Below are positions 42,226 through 50,190 of a stretch of 50,190 nt of DNA, piece after piece. Made by a program: the position numbers and the translations under genes. This stretch comes from an uncultured Varibaculum sp. GTDB lineage: Bacteria; Actinomycetota; Actinomycetes; Actinomycetales; Actinomycetaceae. Every line of letters starts with the position of its first letter. The first letter of the stretch is position 1. Below the pieces are notes generated by a model. It did no database searches. It was given only the letters and a program-made list of their open reading frames with translations, and was not told the origin of the DNA. The stretch lies in contig CAMYFZ010000004.1 of NCBI GenBank assembly GCA_947255165.1, forward strand, positions 1 through 50,190, written 5' to 3'.

Positions 42226-42753
42226 TTACTCTTCTTCTGCTTCTTCGGGGCCAGCCGCATCCGGATAAATAACTACTGCGCGGTTAGGTGCCTGACCCTG
42301 GGAACCAGAATAAACGCCTTCTTCAGCGGCCACATCATGGCAAACTTTACGCTCGAAAGGATTCATCGGCTCTAGACGAACCGGCTCACCCGTGGTTTTA
42401 GCCTTGGTAATGGCTTCCTCCGCAATCGAGCGCAACTCTTGTTTACGTTCCTCACGGTAACCGGCAATATCCAGCATTAACCGCGAATGTTCCCCCGTTT
42501 TTTGCGAAACAGCCAGGCGGGTTAAGTCCTGTAAAGACTCTAAAACTTCGCCTTCTTTTCCTACCAACCGTTGCAAGTCATTTAGATCTTGCGCATCAGA
42601 AACAATATCGACACTGGCACGATCGTGTTCTACATCGATCTCAAGATCTCCACCTAGATCCGCAATATCAAGTAGCTCTTCTAAATAATCGGCGGCAATA
42701 TCGCCCTCTTCTTCCAAGGCGGCAACCCGCTCCGGTGATGCTTCTTCACTCAT
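42226..42753 (-). CDS. jag: RNA-binding protein Jag/KhpB (KH and R3H domains)
   Basis: 175 aa from the ATG at 42753, preferred over the upstream TTG at 42783 for its GAGAGGA site. The KH-like part has LVGKEGEVLESLQDLTRL with an RNA-contact Gly loop. The R3H domain carries EPMNPFERKVCHDV. Acidic ends flank both. KhpB/Jag binds small RNAs and mRNAs and is linked to cell division in firmicutes. It sits 35 bp after yidC in the same operon. Confidence 0.93.
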   Translation of the reverse strand: MSEEASPERVAALEEEGDIAADYLEELLDIADLGGDLEIDVEHDRASVDIVSDAQDLNDLQRLVGKEGEVLESLQDLTRLAVSQKTGEHSRLMLDIAGYREERKQELRSIAEEAITKAKTTGEPVRLEPMNPFERKVCHDVAAEEGVYSGSQGQAPNRAVVIYPDAAGPEEAEEE

Positions 42754-42788
42754 GGCATCTAATCCTCTCTTAGCTATCTGCAATGATC

Positions 42789-44162
42789 CTATCGGTTCTT
42801 ACGCCGATTTTTACCGGCATTATTCTTGCGCCGTGCCTGCCGGCGTTTCGCCTTTTCCTGCTCACTTAACCCGCCAGCTTGGCGACGCCGTTTCGCCTGG
42901 GCATCACGCTGCGCCCTAGTGAGTCGCTTCGGTTGTGCCTGGGCATTATGAGTACTTGTCTTCATCCCGGTCTGCTGTTCTTCGGCCTTCTTTTGCAGCG
43001 CTGCCATCATCCGGGACTGCTTTACCGCTTTCTTCGGTTTTTCTTCTAGCTCTAGGTCTTGAGCCTTCTTATGCAGGCGGTCTTGAGTTTCTTTATGGAG
43101 GGCGACGCCTTCGCGAAGCTGCTCACCATTTTCCACCCCCGAGAAGGGATCCTCTTTACCCTGGCGATTAGCTTTTACCTCCAGCCTTAATCCCTTAGCC
43201 ACGTCCTCACCGCTGAGCCCCAGTGAAGAAAGCTTCTGGTTATATTCCGCCAGCGTTTCCTCTTTAAATTTTTCGTATTTCTCCTGATGACGCTGCATTT
43301 GTTTTTCATGGGCGGGAGAGCCGGGAGTAGGTAAATAATGCATGACAAACAGCTGCTGAATAAAGCTGACCACCATAGTTACTACCAGGTAAACCAGCAC
43401 CCCGATCTGCACAATGAAACCGAACCAAGCGGTCATCAGGGGCATCACGTAGACCATCATCTTCATCATCCGCATTTGCTGCTGATTAGAAGAATCCATA
43501 TTGCGACGCATATTGAGGAACTGCTGGAAGAACATCAATCCGCCATACAGCAATACGGAAATAATAATTAGAGTTTTAGTCGCGGTGGGGTTAGAGGCCG
43601 TGTTAGTAAAAGTATCCGACAGGTATACGCCAAATACCGTGGATTTATCCATTTCCGCAGCCAGGGTGGAATCGAAGCCTCCAATATGTGCCCCCGGATG
43701 CTTAGCAATCAACGGCATTTGCCAAAGTACCCGATACAAGGCTGCCAAAATCGGCAATTGAATCAGCAAGGGGAAACAGGAAGCCATGGGGTTGACCCCG
43801 TACTCTTTATACAAGGTCATGGTTTCTTGGCTCATCTGTTGCTTAGAAACCTGGTCGTTGCGACCCTTGTATTTTTCTTGAATCGCCTTGATCTGGGGTT
43901 GAATCGCACTCATGCCCCGGGTGGACTTAATCTGCTTAATGAACAGGGGAATAATTAACAGTCGCACAAAAATCGTCAGCACTACGATAGATAACACCCA
44001 GGTAGCACCAGGTCCTTCCGGCAAACCCAGGGAGGTAAGTCCCTTGTGAATACCTACCAGTACCCAAGCAGTCACCCATTTGAAAGGGTATAAAACCGTG
44101 TCATACCAACCGCCTGAAGTGGGCTGATTAGCTGCTGCTAGCAGCTGCGCACTTAGCATCAT
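42789..44162 (-). CDS. yidC: Membrane protein insertase YidC/Oxa1
   Basis: Inserts and folds inner-membrane proteins with or without SecYEG. 457 aa with the five-TM core of YidC2 type. The hallmark FPLLIQLPILAALYRVL is in the first half. It begins at ATG 44162 (ATGATG; either may be used) with AAAGGAGC upstream. A long basic, Lys/Arg/Gln-rich C-terminal tail (about the last 130 residues) extends into the cytoplasm and probably contacts ribosomes. Confidence 0.95.
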   Translation of the reverse strand: MMLSAQLLAAANQPTSGGWYDTVLYPFKWVTAWVLVGIHKGLTSLGLPEGPGATWVLSIVVLTIFVRLLIIPLFIKQIKSTRGMSAIQPQIKAIQEKYKGRNDQVSKQQMSQETMTLYKEYGVNPMASCFPLLIQLPILAALYRVLWQMPLIAKHPGAHIGGFDSTLAAEMDKSTVFGVYLSDTFTNTASNPTATKTLIIISVLLYGGLMFFQQFLNMRRNMDSSNQQQMRMMKMMVYVMPLMTAWFGFIVQIGVLVYLVVTMVVSFIQQLFVMHYLPTPGSPAHEKQMQRHQEKYEKFKEETLAEYNQKLSSLGLSGEDVAKGLRLEVKANRQGKEDPFSGVENGEQLREGVALHKETQDRLHKKAQDLELEEKPKKAVKQSRMMAALQKKAEEQQTGMKTSTHNAQAQPKRLTRAQRDAQAKRRRQAGGLSEQEKAKRRQARRKNNAGKNRRKNR

Positions 44163-44178
44163 AAATATGCTCCTTTAC

Positions 44179-44508
44179 TTATTGTCCCCTTGTGGGCATG
44201 GTGGCTTTATCTATCTTTGCCCAATGTGCTTGGAGTTCGCTTAAAGTCATCTGGTGATAGGGAGCGCGTTTCCATTGGCCTTTTATTGGCGGATAATCCA
44301 CCCCACCATTGGAAAGGGGATTACAGCGCACCAACCTCCAAGCGGAAAGTAGGCTCCCTTTCAAGGCACCATGAACTTGCAGTGCCTCCAGCGCGTAGGT
44401 ACTGCAAGTGGGGTAATACTTGCAGCGGGCAGGAAATAGGGGAGAGATATGACGCCGATAAAAGCGAACCAAAAATAGTAATCCCGCCTGCCCCAGATTT
44501 TCGCTCAC
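44179..44508 (-). CDS. yidD: Membrane protein insertion efficiency factor YidD
   Basis: 109 residues with the YidD core FYRRHISPLFPARCKYYPTC and SNGGVDYPP. It aids YidC-dependent insertion. GTG start at 44508 with AAGGGGA upstream. It overlaps the end of rnpA by 4 bp. The YPTCSTYALEAL segment is normal. Confidence 0.95.
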   Translation of the reverse strand: MSENLGQAGLLFLVRFYRRHISPLFPARCKYYPTCSTYALEALQVHGALKGSLLSAWRLVRCNPLSNGGVDYPPIKGQWKRAPYHQMTLSELQAHWAKIDKATMPTRGQ

Positions 44509-44858
44509 TTTTTCCCCTTTAGCTGTGCCCTGGCCAAAGCTTGATCAAGAGCTAAGCCTAACTGCAGGTAGGAAGCATTTTTTGCTTTCCCGAGGGCGCG
44601 AACCACCGTGAGACTACCCCTACCAAAGTCCGCAAGCCTGCCCGCACTCAGAGATCGCAACTGCCGCTTTATCCGATTACGATCTACCGCCCGAGGCAAG
44701 TTTCTTTTGGGTACAACGAAACCGACCAGCGGCGCCGCAGTGCCTAACTGGTCGGGTAGGTGGTGCACCACCATTAGTTGGTTTCCAGCGCTATTCCCAC
44801 GCCGAAAAACTAGGGAAAAATCGGCTGATTTTTTCAGGCGATTGGCCTGGGGCAACAT
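44505..44858 (-). CDS. rnpA: Ribonuclease P protein component
   Basis: Protein subunit of RNase P, which matures tRNA 5' ends. 117 aa. The N-terminal LKKSADFSLVFRRGN and central RNR motif in LPRAVDRNRIKRQLR are conserved. It starts 3 bp after the rpmH stop, as in most bacteria. Confidence 0.96.
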   Translation of the reverse strand: MLPQANRLKKSADFSLVFRRGNSAGNQLMVVHHLPDQLGTAAPLVGFVVPKRNLPRAVDRNRIKRQLRSLSAGRLADFGRGSLTVVRALGKAKNASYLQLGLALDQALARAQLKGKK

Positions 44859-44861
44859 CTT

Positions 44862-44999
44862 CTAAGCCGAAAGTTCCTTGCGCCCTTTATTCCGACGATT
44901 AGCAATAATGGCGCGGCCGGCGCGAGTACGCATCCTCGCCCGGAATCCATGCTTCTTGGCTCGGCGACGGTTATTCGGCTGAAAAGTCCGCTTTGTCAC
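44862..44999 (-). CDS. rpmH: 50S ribosomal protein L34
   Basis: 45 codons, too short for many ORF callers. Protein begins [18 protein letters not shown] and ends KGRKELSA, a clear L34. It starts with GTG at 44999, with AGGAG 7 nt upstream. It is the first gene of the rpmH-rnpA-yidD-yidC-jag-rsmG-parA-parB run, and its promoter lies in the dnaA-upstream gap. Confidence 0.97.
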   Translation of the reverse strand: MTKRTFQPNNRRRAKKHGFRARMRTRAGRAIIANRRNKGRKELSA

Positions 45000-45397
45000 T
45001 GTAGTTCTCCTGAATGTTATGCACTTACCGGATAAGCTCCGGCATCTTAGTTTTATTTAGCCTAGTTTAGACAACACCTGCAAGCCTACGCATAGCGCTT
45101 AGCCAGGTCAAATAGTTATTAAGTGGTTATGAACACTATTTTTTACTCACTAGATTCCAGGCTGTGGAACTTTAAAAAACTACAAGCTTGTAAGATGTTA
45201 ATTTTCGATTTTATAAATACGGTGATTTTTCTTGGTTTTCGCATGCCAGCCCGGATTTAAATCTTAAACTACAACCACGTAAGTTATCCACAGTCTTTTC
45301 CCCAGATTGGGGATAACCTGTTTTTACTCTAGAATCGTTGATATCCCCATCGTTGGGGTGACCTATCACATTGATGTTTAGAAATTTGGAGAAATCG
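45000..45397. other. rpmH-dnaA intergenic region with DnaA boxes
   Basis: An approximately 400-bp AT-rich gap with divergent promoters for rpmH and dnaA. TTATCCACA (45284-45292) is a perfect DnaA box. TGGGGATAA (45308-45316) is a one-mismatch reverse box, 24 bp from it. An AT-rich tract lies at about 45170-45240. Likely autoregulates dnaA and may contribute to origin function. Confidence 0.75.
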
Positions 45398-46810
45398 ATG
45401 TCAAGTTCGCTGCAGTCAGCCTGGCAAGACGCGATCCGACAGTTAAAACAAAACCCACAGGTAGGTCAAGCGGATCTGGCTTTCGTAAGAATGTCAAAAC
45501 CTCTAACTACCTATGAAAACACCATCGTAATCGCGACTCCTACTAACTATTCAAAATCAATTATTGAAACTCGCTTAGCGCCCTTTTTACGAGAATCCCT
45601 CTCGAAAACTACTTCTCAGGATGTTATTTTGGCGGTTTCGGTTGATCCTTCTTTGAATAAGGGACAAACAATAAATCCCTCCGAACACCAAGTGGTTGCC
45701 CCACCTCCTACGAACATCCCAAGTACCGTGACCCACAACAATTCCGCTCCCCAGGGAAAAAAACCTTTCGACAGCCGCTTAAACTCCAAATATACTTTCG
45801 AATCCTTTGTAATCGGCTCTTCCAATCGTTTTGCACATGCTGCCGCGATCGCAGTGGCGGAGGCTCCGGCCAAATCCTATAACCCCCTCTTTGTTTATGG
45901 GGGATCAGGTTTGGGTAAAACTCATCTACTCCATGCCATCGGAAACTATGCGCTGAACCTTTATCCGCATATTAAAGTGCGTTACGTCAATTCTGAAGAG
46001 TTCACTAACGACTTCATTAACTCGGTATCGGAAGGTAATGCCCACGATTTTCAGCGGCGCTATCGCAACATTGATGTATTAATGATTGACGATATCCAGT
46101 TCCTGCAGGGCAAAGAGCAAACTATTGAGGAATTTTTCCACACCTTCAACTCTTTACATAACGACAACAAGCAGGTGGTTATCACTTCCGATGTTCCTCC
46201 CAAAAAGCTGGAGGGCTTTGAAGAGCGGCTGCGTTCTCGTTTTGAGTGGGGCCTACTCACTGACGTTCAACCTCCCGACCTGGAAACCCGAATCGCGATT
46301 TTACGAAATAAAATCCGTCAGGAAAAAGTGGGGGCACCCCCAGAAGTGTTGTCCTATATCGCTTCGCGTTTTACTATCAATATCCGCGAACTTGAGGGCG
46401 CCCTTCTGCGAGTTACCGCTTTTGCTTCCCTCACAAAACAACCCTTGACCTTGCAATTAGCGGAGATGGTGCTTAAAGATATTGTTTCCGATCCCAACGA
46501 TCAAGAAATCACCCCGGCTTTAATTAAGGCGCAAACGGCAGGATATTTCGAAACCACCGTTAATGATCTGTGCTCACCTTCGCGTTCGCGTTCCCTTACC
46601 GAAGCGCGCCAGATTGCTATGTATTTATGCCGAGAACTCACGGAACTATCTTTGCCCCAAATTGGGAAAGAATTCGGCGGCAGAGACCACACTACGGTCA
46701 TGCATGCTAATAAGAAAATCACCCAATTGATGAAATCTAAACCCCAGATTTTTGATCATGTCAACGAACTAACTAACCAAATCCGACAGGCGGCTCGCCA
46801 CGCAAAGTGA
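45398..46810 (+). CDS. dnaA: Chromosomal replication initiator DnaA
   Basis: AAA+ initiator that melts oriC. 470 aa from the preferred ATG at 45398 (GGAG 6 nt upstream); a longer frame begins at TTG 45371. N-terminal domain, variable linker, then Walker [10 protein letters not shown] (K174), Walker [11 protein letters not shown] and a C-terminal DNA-binding signature [15 protein letters not shown] (box-recognition helix). The downstream neighbour is a penicillin-binding protein, not dnaN. Confidence 0.97.
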   Translation: MSSSLQSAWQDAIRQLKQNPQVGQADLAFVRMSKPLTTYENTIVIATPTNYSKSIIETRLAPFLRESLSKTTSQDVILAVSVDPSLNKGQTINPSEHQVVAPPPTNIPSTVTHNNSAPQGKKPFDSRLNSKYTFESFVIGSSNRFAHAAAIAVAEAPAKSYNPLFVYGGSGLGKTHLLHAIGNYALNLYPHIKVRYVNSEEFTNDFINSVSEGNAHDFQRRYRNIDVLMIDDIQFLQGKEQTIEEFFHTFNSLHNDNKQVVITSDVPPKKLEGFEERLRSRFEWGLLTDVQPPDLETRIAILRNKIRQEKVGAPPEVLSYIASRFTINIRELEGALLRVTAFASLTKQPLTLQLAEMVLKDIVSDPNDQEITPALIKAQTAGYFETTVNDLCSPSRSRSLTEARQIAMYLCRELTELSLPQIGKEFGGRDHTTVMHANKKITQLMKSKPQIFDHVNELTNQIRQAARHAK

Positions 46811-46828
46811 TTTAGCTAATAAAATAGC

Positions 46829-46848
46829 TTAACTTAACGATAAGTTAA
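46829..46848 (+). terminator. Hairpin just after dnaA
   Basis: TTAACTTA / TAAGTTAA around ACGA, 18 bp beyond the dnaA stop. AT-rich; could be a terminator or part of oriC. Confidence 0.45.
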
Positions 46849-47255
46849 AGGATTATTTGACCTATTCTTTACCTTAATTTTCAAATCTTTGGACCAGCAA
46901 AACTACAAAAGTGTAGTTCTCATGACTACAGGTTAACCTAGGTTTCTCCACATCTGTGCATAAACCTGTGCATATCTGGGGATTCATGCCGTAAAACTGT
47001 TTATAAATAGGTACATATTTCTTCTGAGTTCAGACTATCCCCAAAAGTTCCCCAAGATTATAACTACCAATTCACAGCGCAAAAACCCGTCTGACAAGCG
47101 TATTTAATTAATAATCCCAAAAATTCTAGGTAGTGATGACAGCTAACAATAGAAAAATAAATTTATAAAAAATCATCACCATTACCTGCAGGGGAGTAAC
47201 CGGAAAAATTTATTATTACCTTAGAAATCTACCTGGCCGGATCGTCCTCCTAAGC

Positions 47256-47261
47256 TAACCT
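47256..47261 (+). promoter_or_regulatory. -10 box (TAACCT), six bases from the PBP ATG
   Basis: TAACCT fits the -10 pattern TANNNT and ends 6 nt before the ATG at 47268. CTGGCC at 47233-47238 would be a weak -35. No ribosome-binding site is visible, consistent with a leaderless mRNA. Confidence 0.5.
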
Positions 47262-47267
47262 GTAGTT

Positions 47268-49700
47268 ATGACCGAAAAGCATTCATCGCGTGGCGCCGAA
47301 ACAGCAGGATCTGACTTTCCTTCTCGTGCTCAACGCCGCAAGCATGAAAAAGAACAGCTACAAGCACGGGCACAGGCAAGTGACCAACGCATGTTCGCTC
47401 CAATAAATCCGGATCGCTACCATAGCCGTACTAACCCGGCCGGAAAATCCCCGGGTAGCGGAGGAAAAGCACCTCAACGCGCCGGTCTGCCCCGTTCTAT
47501 GTCCTCCAAAAATTTACCTTCCCCTAATAAACCCGCGGGAAGCAGAAATAAAAATAACTCCCCTAAAGCTAAGAAAAACGTAGGACCAAAGAAGTCCAAG
47601 AAAACTGCAACTAAAAAAGCTATTAAACGAAGCAGCAACGCAAGTAATTCTTCCCAGCGCACTCGTAGAATTGGAGTTTGGGTAAAAAGAGTCCTGGGAT
47701 TAGTAACTGGTCTGGCTTTGGTGGCAATTATTGCCGGATGTATAACCTTCTTGGTTGCCTACTATCGCCTGGAAGTACCCGAAGCCCAAAAGTTCGCTAA
47801 TGCCCAAGTAACCACGGTTTATTGGGGTGATAACCATAAGATGATGGGAAAGTTTGCAGAACGCAACCGTACCATCGTAGATACTAAATCTTTTAAAAAT
47901 TCTTATATTCGTGACGCGGTAGTAGCCAGCGAAGACCGCACTTTTTATGAAAACAGCGGGATTGATGTTAAAGGTATTGCCCGTGCCCTGTGGAATAACG
48001 TTCGCGGGCGTCCCACTCAGGGCGCTTCAACTCTTACCCAACAGTATGTAGAAAACTACTACACCGGGAAAAATACGGGTTATACCGGAAAATTTAAAGA
48101 GACCATTTTAGCGTTGAAGATAAATCGGCAGGTACCGAAGGAAAAAATTCTTAACGACTATCTAAATACCATCTATTTCGGTAGGGGAGCCTACGGGATT
48201 GAAGCGGCAGCTAATGCCTATTTCGGTAAAAGCGCTAAAGACCTGAATCTTTCAGAATCTGCGCTGTTGGCAGGGATTATTCCCGCACCTAATGCTTGGG
48301 ATCCGCTAGTTAGTCCGGAAAAAGCCCAGCAACGCTGGCAGCGGGTAATAAACCTCATGGCTACCGACAAGATGATTAGTAAGAGCGACAAGGACGCCGC
48401 AGTTTTCCCGCAAGTGCAGGAAAAGAAACAGGAAGGTACCTATTTTAAGGGAACTACTGGCTATCTTTTGCAGCATGTGAGACAGGAATTGGTAAAGCAA
48501 ATTGGCTATACCGAGGATGAGATTGATCGGGCCGGGATCAAGATTTATACCACCATTAATCCTGAGAAACAGAAAATGTTGGAGGAAGCAGTAAATACCC
48601 TACCGGAAGAAAAACCCGAAGGATTAAGAGTAGCCGCAACTTCTATAGATACTGCTACTGGGGCGGTGATAGCCGAATATGGGGGACCAGATTATCAAAA
48701 GATTCAGCGGAATGCGGCAACTCAGGATATAGCTCAAGCCGGTTCAACTTTTAAACCATTTGCGCTGTTAGCTGCGTTAGAACATGGACACAAATTATCT
48801 GACCGTATCAATGGTTCCGGACCGATGAAAGTAGGAGATGCCTGGGTAGGTAACTACGGAGGCGCCTCCTACGGTCAAGTTAATCTTTTGAGAGCTACCA
48901 AGTTTTCAATCAACACTGCCTATGTCAGGCTTAACAGTGAGATCGGGATGGATACTACTCGGCAGGTGGCAATTGCTGCGGGGTATTCCAAGGACACTGT
49001 GGGTTTGGATAAAAACTCGATTGTGGGGGTATTGGGAACAAGTTCTCCCCATAATCTAGAGATTGCAGAAGCCTATACCACTTTCGCTACCGGTGGGGTA
49101 CGCCGGACAGCGCATATTATTTCTAAAATTACCGATTCATCAGGAAATATTCTTTACGAAGCTGATACTGCTGGTACTAGGCAGTTCGAGGAAGAAAATA
49201 TTTCAGAGTTAACCAAAGCCCTCGCGGCGGTAACCGAAAGTGGGGGGACCGGTGATACTGCTGGAAAGCTAGGCAGGCCCGTAGCAGCAAAGACTGGATC
49301 TTCAAACGATAACCGCTCCGCCCAGTTCGTAGGTTATGTACCGCAGATGGTCACCGCAGTGTCCATGTATCAGGTGGGGAAAAATGGCGCAGAAGAATCG
49401 ATTACCCCCTTCGGTGGGGTGAGGGAAGTAACCGGTGGTACTTGGCCAGCAAAGTTATGGTTGGCCTATATGAGGAAGGCGGTAAAAGATTTGCCGCCGG
49501 AACCCTTATTTTCCTCCGAAAATAGTCGGTATCAGGTGAAACCGAGCGAAAAAAATACGCCCTATAAAACTGCGGAAGTACCCTCAGCTCCCCCTCCAGA
49601 AACCGTAGGTAACCCGCTTACGGTTCCAAGTGCCTCGCAGAGTGCAAGTGCCCCTCCGCCGGTTTCTCCGTCTCCTTCCCAGTCGGTTCCTAGCCCGTAG
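47268..49700 (+). CDS. Class A penicillin-binding protein (transglycosylase/transpeptidase)
   Basis: 810 aa bifunctional cell-wall synthase. A basic, low-complexity cytoplasmic tail (about 1-138) precedes one TM helix (about 141-166). The GT51 glycosyltransferase has ASEDRTFYENSG (catalytic E222) and QGASTLTQQYVENYY. The transpeptidase has SxxK S493-K496 (GSTFKPF), SxN S547-N549 and KTG K675-G677. A Ser/Pro-rich C-terminal tail of about 60 residues ends the protein. Probable PonA-type. Neighbours are oriC on the left and rpsF on the right. Confidence 0.95.
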   Translation: MTEKHSSRGAETAGSDFPSRAQRRKHEKEQLQARAQASDQRMFAPINPDRYHSRTNPAGKSPGSGGKAPQRAGLPRSMSSKNLPSPNKPAGSRNKNNSPKAKKNVGPKKSKKTATKKAIKRSSNASNSSQRTRRIGVWVKRVLGLVTGLALVAIIAGCITFLVAYYRLEVPEAQKFANAQVTTVYWGDNHKMMGKFAERNRTIVDTKSFKNSYIRDAVVASEDRTFYENSGIDVKGIARALWNNVRGRPTQGASTLTQQYVENYYTGKNTGYTGKFKETILALKINRQVPKEKILNDYLNTIYFGRGAYGIEAAANAYFGKSAKDLNLSESALLAGIIPAPNAWDPLVSPEKAQQRWQRVINLMATDKMISKSDKDAAVFPQVQEKKQEGTYFKGTTGYLLQHVRQELVKQIGYTEDEIDRAGIKIYTTINPEKQKMLEEAVNTLPEEKPEGLRVAATSIDTATGAVIAEYGGPDYQKIQRNAATQDIAQAGSTFKPFALLAALEHGHKLSDRINGSGPMKVGDAWVGNYGGASYGQVNLLRATKFSINTAYVRLNSEIGMDTTRQVAIAAGYSKDTVGLDKNSIVGVLGTSSPHNLEIAEAYTTFATGGVRRTAHIISKITDSSGNILYEADTAGTRQFEEENISELTKALAAVTESGGTGDTAGKLGRPVAAKTGSSNDNRSAQFVGYVPQMVTAVSMYQVGKNGAEESITPFGGVREVTGGTWPAKLWLAYMRKAVKDLPPEPLFSSENSRYQVKPSEKNTPYKTAEVPSAPPPETVGNPLTVPSASQSASAPPPVSPSPSQSVPSP

Positions 49701-49860
49701 GGCAGTGGGGTACCGGGAATAACAGTAGAGTCACCATAAAAAGTTAATTTCACCGGTGGTGGCTTAAAACGAGCGTTTCCTAACAATGTTAGATATCGGC
49801 TAGAAATAGCGCTTCTAACTAGGTTATCCTGTAGTGCGACCTTAGGGTCGAATGCATAAG

Positions 49861-49903
49861 CCCTCCTGCCGCGGAAGGACCGTGGCCGTTAGACCAAAGG
49901 AGG
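49861..49903 (+). promoter_or_regulatory. rpsF leader with potential SD-sequestering helix
   Basis: CCTCCT (49862-49867) is an exact complement of the rpsF Shine-Dalgarno AGGAGG (49898-49903). Between them is a hairpin GCCGCGG-AAGGA-CCGTGGC (49868-49886) with one G-U pair. The set could fold to hide the ribosome-binding site. S6-S18 operon leaders in other bacteria are regulatory, but this particular fold is an inference. Confidence 0.45.
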
Positions 49904-49912
49904 TGGGTTAAG

Positions 49913-50190
49913 ATGCGTAAATACGAGATGATGGTGATCCTGAATCCCGAAATTGACGAACGTACCGTAGCCCCGGCGTTAGAGAAACTGCTAAACGTAG
50001 TTTCCGCTAACGGGGGAAGCGTAGATGCGACCGATATTTGGGGCAAGCGTCGCCTGGCATATCCGATTGAAAAACATTCTGAGGGAATCTACGCGGTCAT
50101 CGATATGACCACCACCCCGCAGATTGCTGAAGAGTTAACCCGGCAGCTAACGCTAAACGAATCAGTTTTGCGTACCAAGTTGCTGCGGCG
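49913..50190 (+). CDS. rpsF: 30S ribosomal protein S6 (partial, cut by window end)
   Basis: ATG at 49913 with AAAGGAGGTG upstream. The visible 92 codons begin [17 protein letters not shown] and include [18 protein letters not shown], diagnostic of S6. No stop codon before the window ends. In actinobacteria ssb, rpsR and rplI usually follow. Confidence 0.96.
   Translation, partial: MRKYEMMVILNPEIDERTVAPALEKLLNVVSANGGSVDATDIWGKRRLAYPIEKHSEGIYAVIDMTTTPQIAEELTRQLTLNESVLRTKLLR

Larger units (their letters stand above)
46811..47267. other. oriC: Putative oriC (dnaA downstream gap)
   Basis: A 457-bp non-coding AT-rich region. It has DnaA-box variants TTCTCCACA (46944-46952), TGTGCATAA (46955-46963) and TGTGCATAT (46967-46975) close together. 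TGTTTATAA near 46999 is weaker. A further AT-rich run (about 47100-47180) may be the unwinding element. Its position between dnaA and the next gene is where actinobacterial oriC normally lies. The boundary with the origin half upstream of dnaA is uncertain. Confidence 0.7.

Noticed and set aside
45357..45370. GGTGA-N4-TCACA before dnaA as a CRP site
   Set aside because: The spacer is 4 rather than 6 bp and it overlaps the dnaA leader.
1..50190. tRNA, rRNA, tmRNA or RNase P RNA genes
   Set aside because: I looked for cloverleaf ends, GTTCRANYC T-loops and rRNA-like stretches and found none convincing, but a covariance search could still reveal short RNAs.

Overview
The window looks like the replication-origin region of a Gram-positive actinomycete with moderate GC, judged by eye at just over 50%. 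Marker genes supporting this are lsr2, the actinobacterial DEAH-helicase/TadE/DUF4244 neighbourhood, class-A PBP and rpsF near dnaA, and many secreted proteins with C-terminal membrane anchors. Actinomycetaceae (for example Varibaculum or Mobiluncus relatives) is my best guess. It is an inference from gene content, not a database match.

Layout. 1-4.1 kb: purT, lsr2, gpmA and a lone UgpC/MsmK-type sugar-ABC ATPase. 4.3-9.8 kb: two minus-strand genes for secreted CAP-domain proteins. One is a 1109-residue coiled-coil surface protein with the CAP domain in its middle, the other a CAP plus Ig-like protein. They are followed by a 690-bp regulatory gap with repeated operator-like palindromes, then topA. 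13.2-15.7 kb: two tandem paralogous membrane-anchored proteins. 15.8-18.4 kb: anaerobic ribonucleotide reductase nrdD-nrdG preceded by a pair of NrdR-box-like sites. 18.6-24.7 kb: a PAP2 phosphatase, a DEAH helicase with a C-terminal zinc-type cysteine cluster, three small Tad-like pilin genes without their secretion machinery, and hemL. 24.8-31.5 kb: two different signal-peptide/stalk/TM surface proteins around an SseB-like gene, a HisC-type aminotransferase and purB. 31.6-39.4 kb: a CopZ-like metallochaperone, DedA, a flippase fused to a degenerate kinase-like domain, a DsbA-CcdA thiol redox pair, an aminotransferase and a D-Ala-D-Ala ligase.

39.4-50.2 kb is the chromosomal origin. Leftward genes are rpmH (45 codons), rnpA, yidD, yidC, jag, rsmG, parA and parB, with two perfect parS sites inside parB. 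Rightward is dnaA, flanked on both sides by DnaA-box-containing AT-rich DNA. The usual dnaN-recF-gyrB block does not follow dnaA. The next genes are a class-A penicillin-binding protein and rpsF, which is cut by the window edge.

Functionally, the window combines chromosome replication and segregation (dnaA, parABS, topA, lsr2), the ribosome/RNase P/insertase cluster, purine and central metabolism, and an unusually large share of cell-surface proteins. I saw no tRNA, rRNA, CRISPR array, insertion sequence or prophage. The least explained parts are the coiled-coil/CAP surface protein, the tandem palindromes before topA, the kinase-like flippase fusion, the truncated Tad cluster and the rearranged origin.
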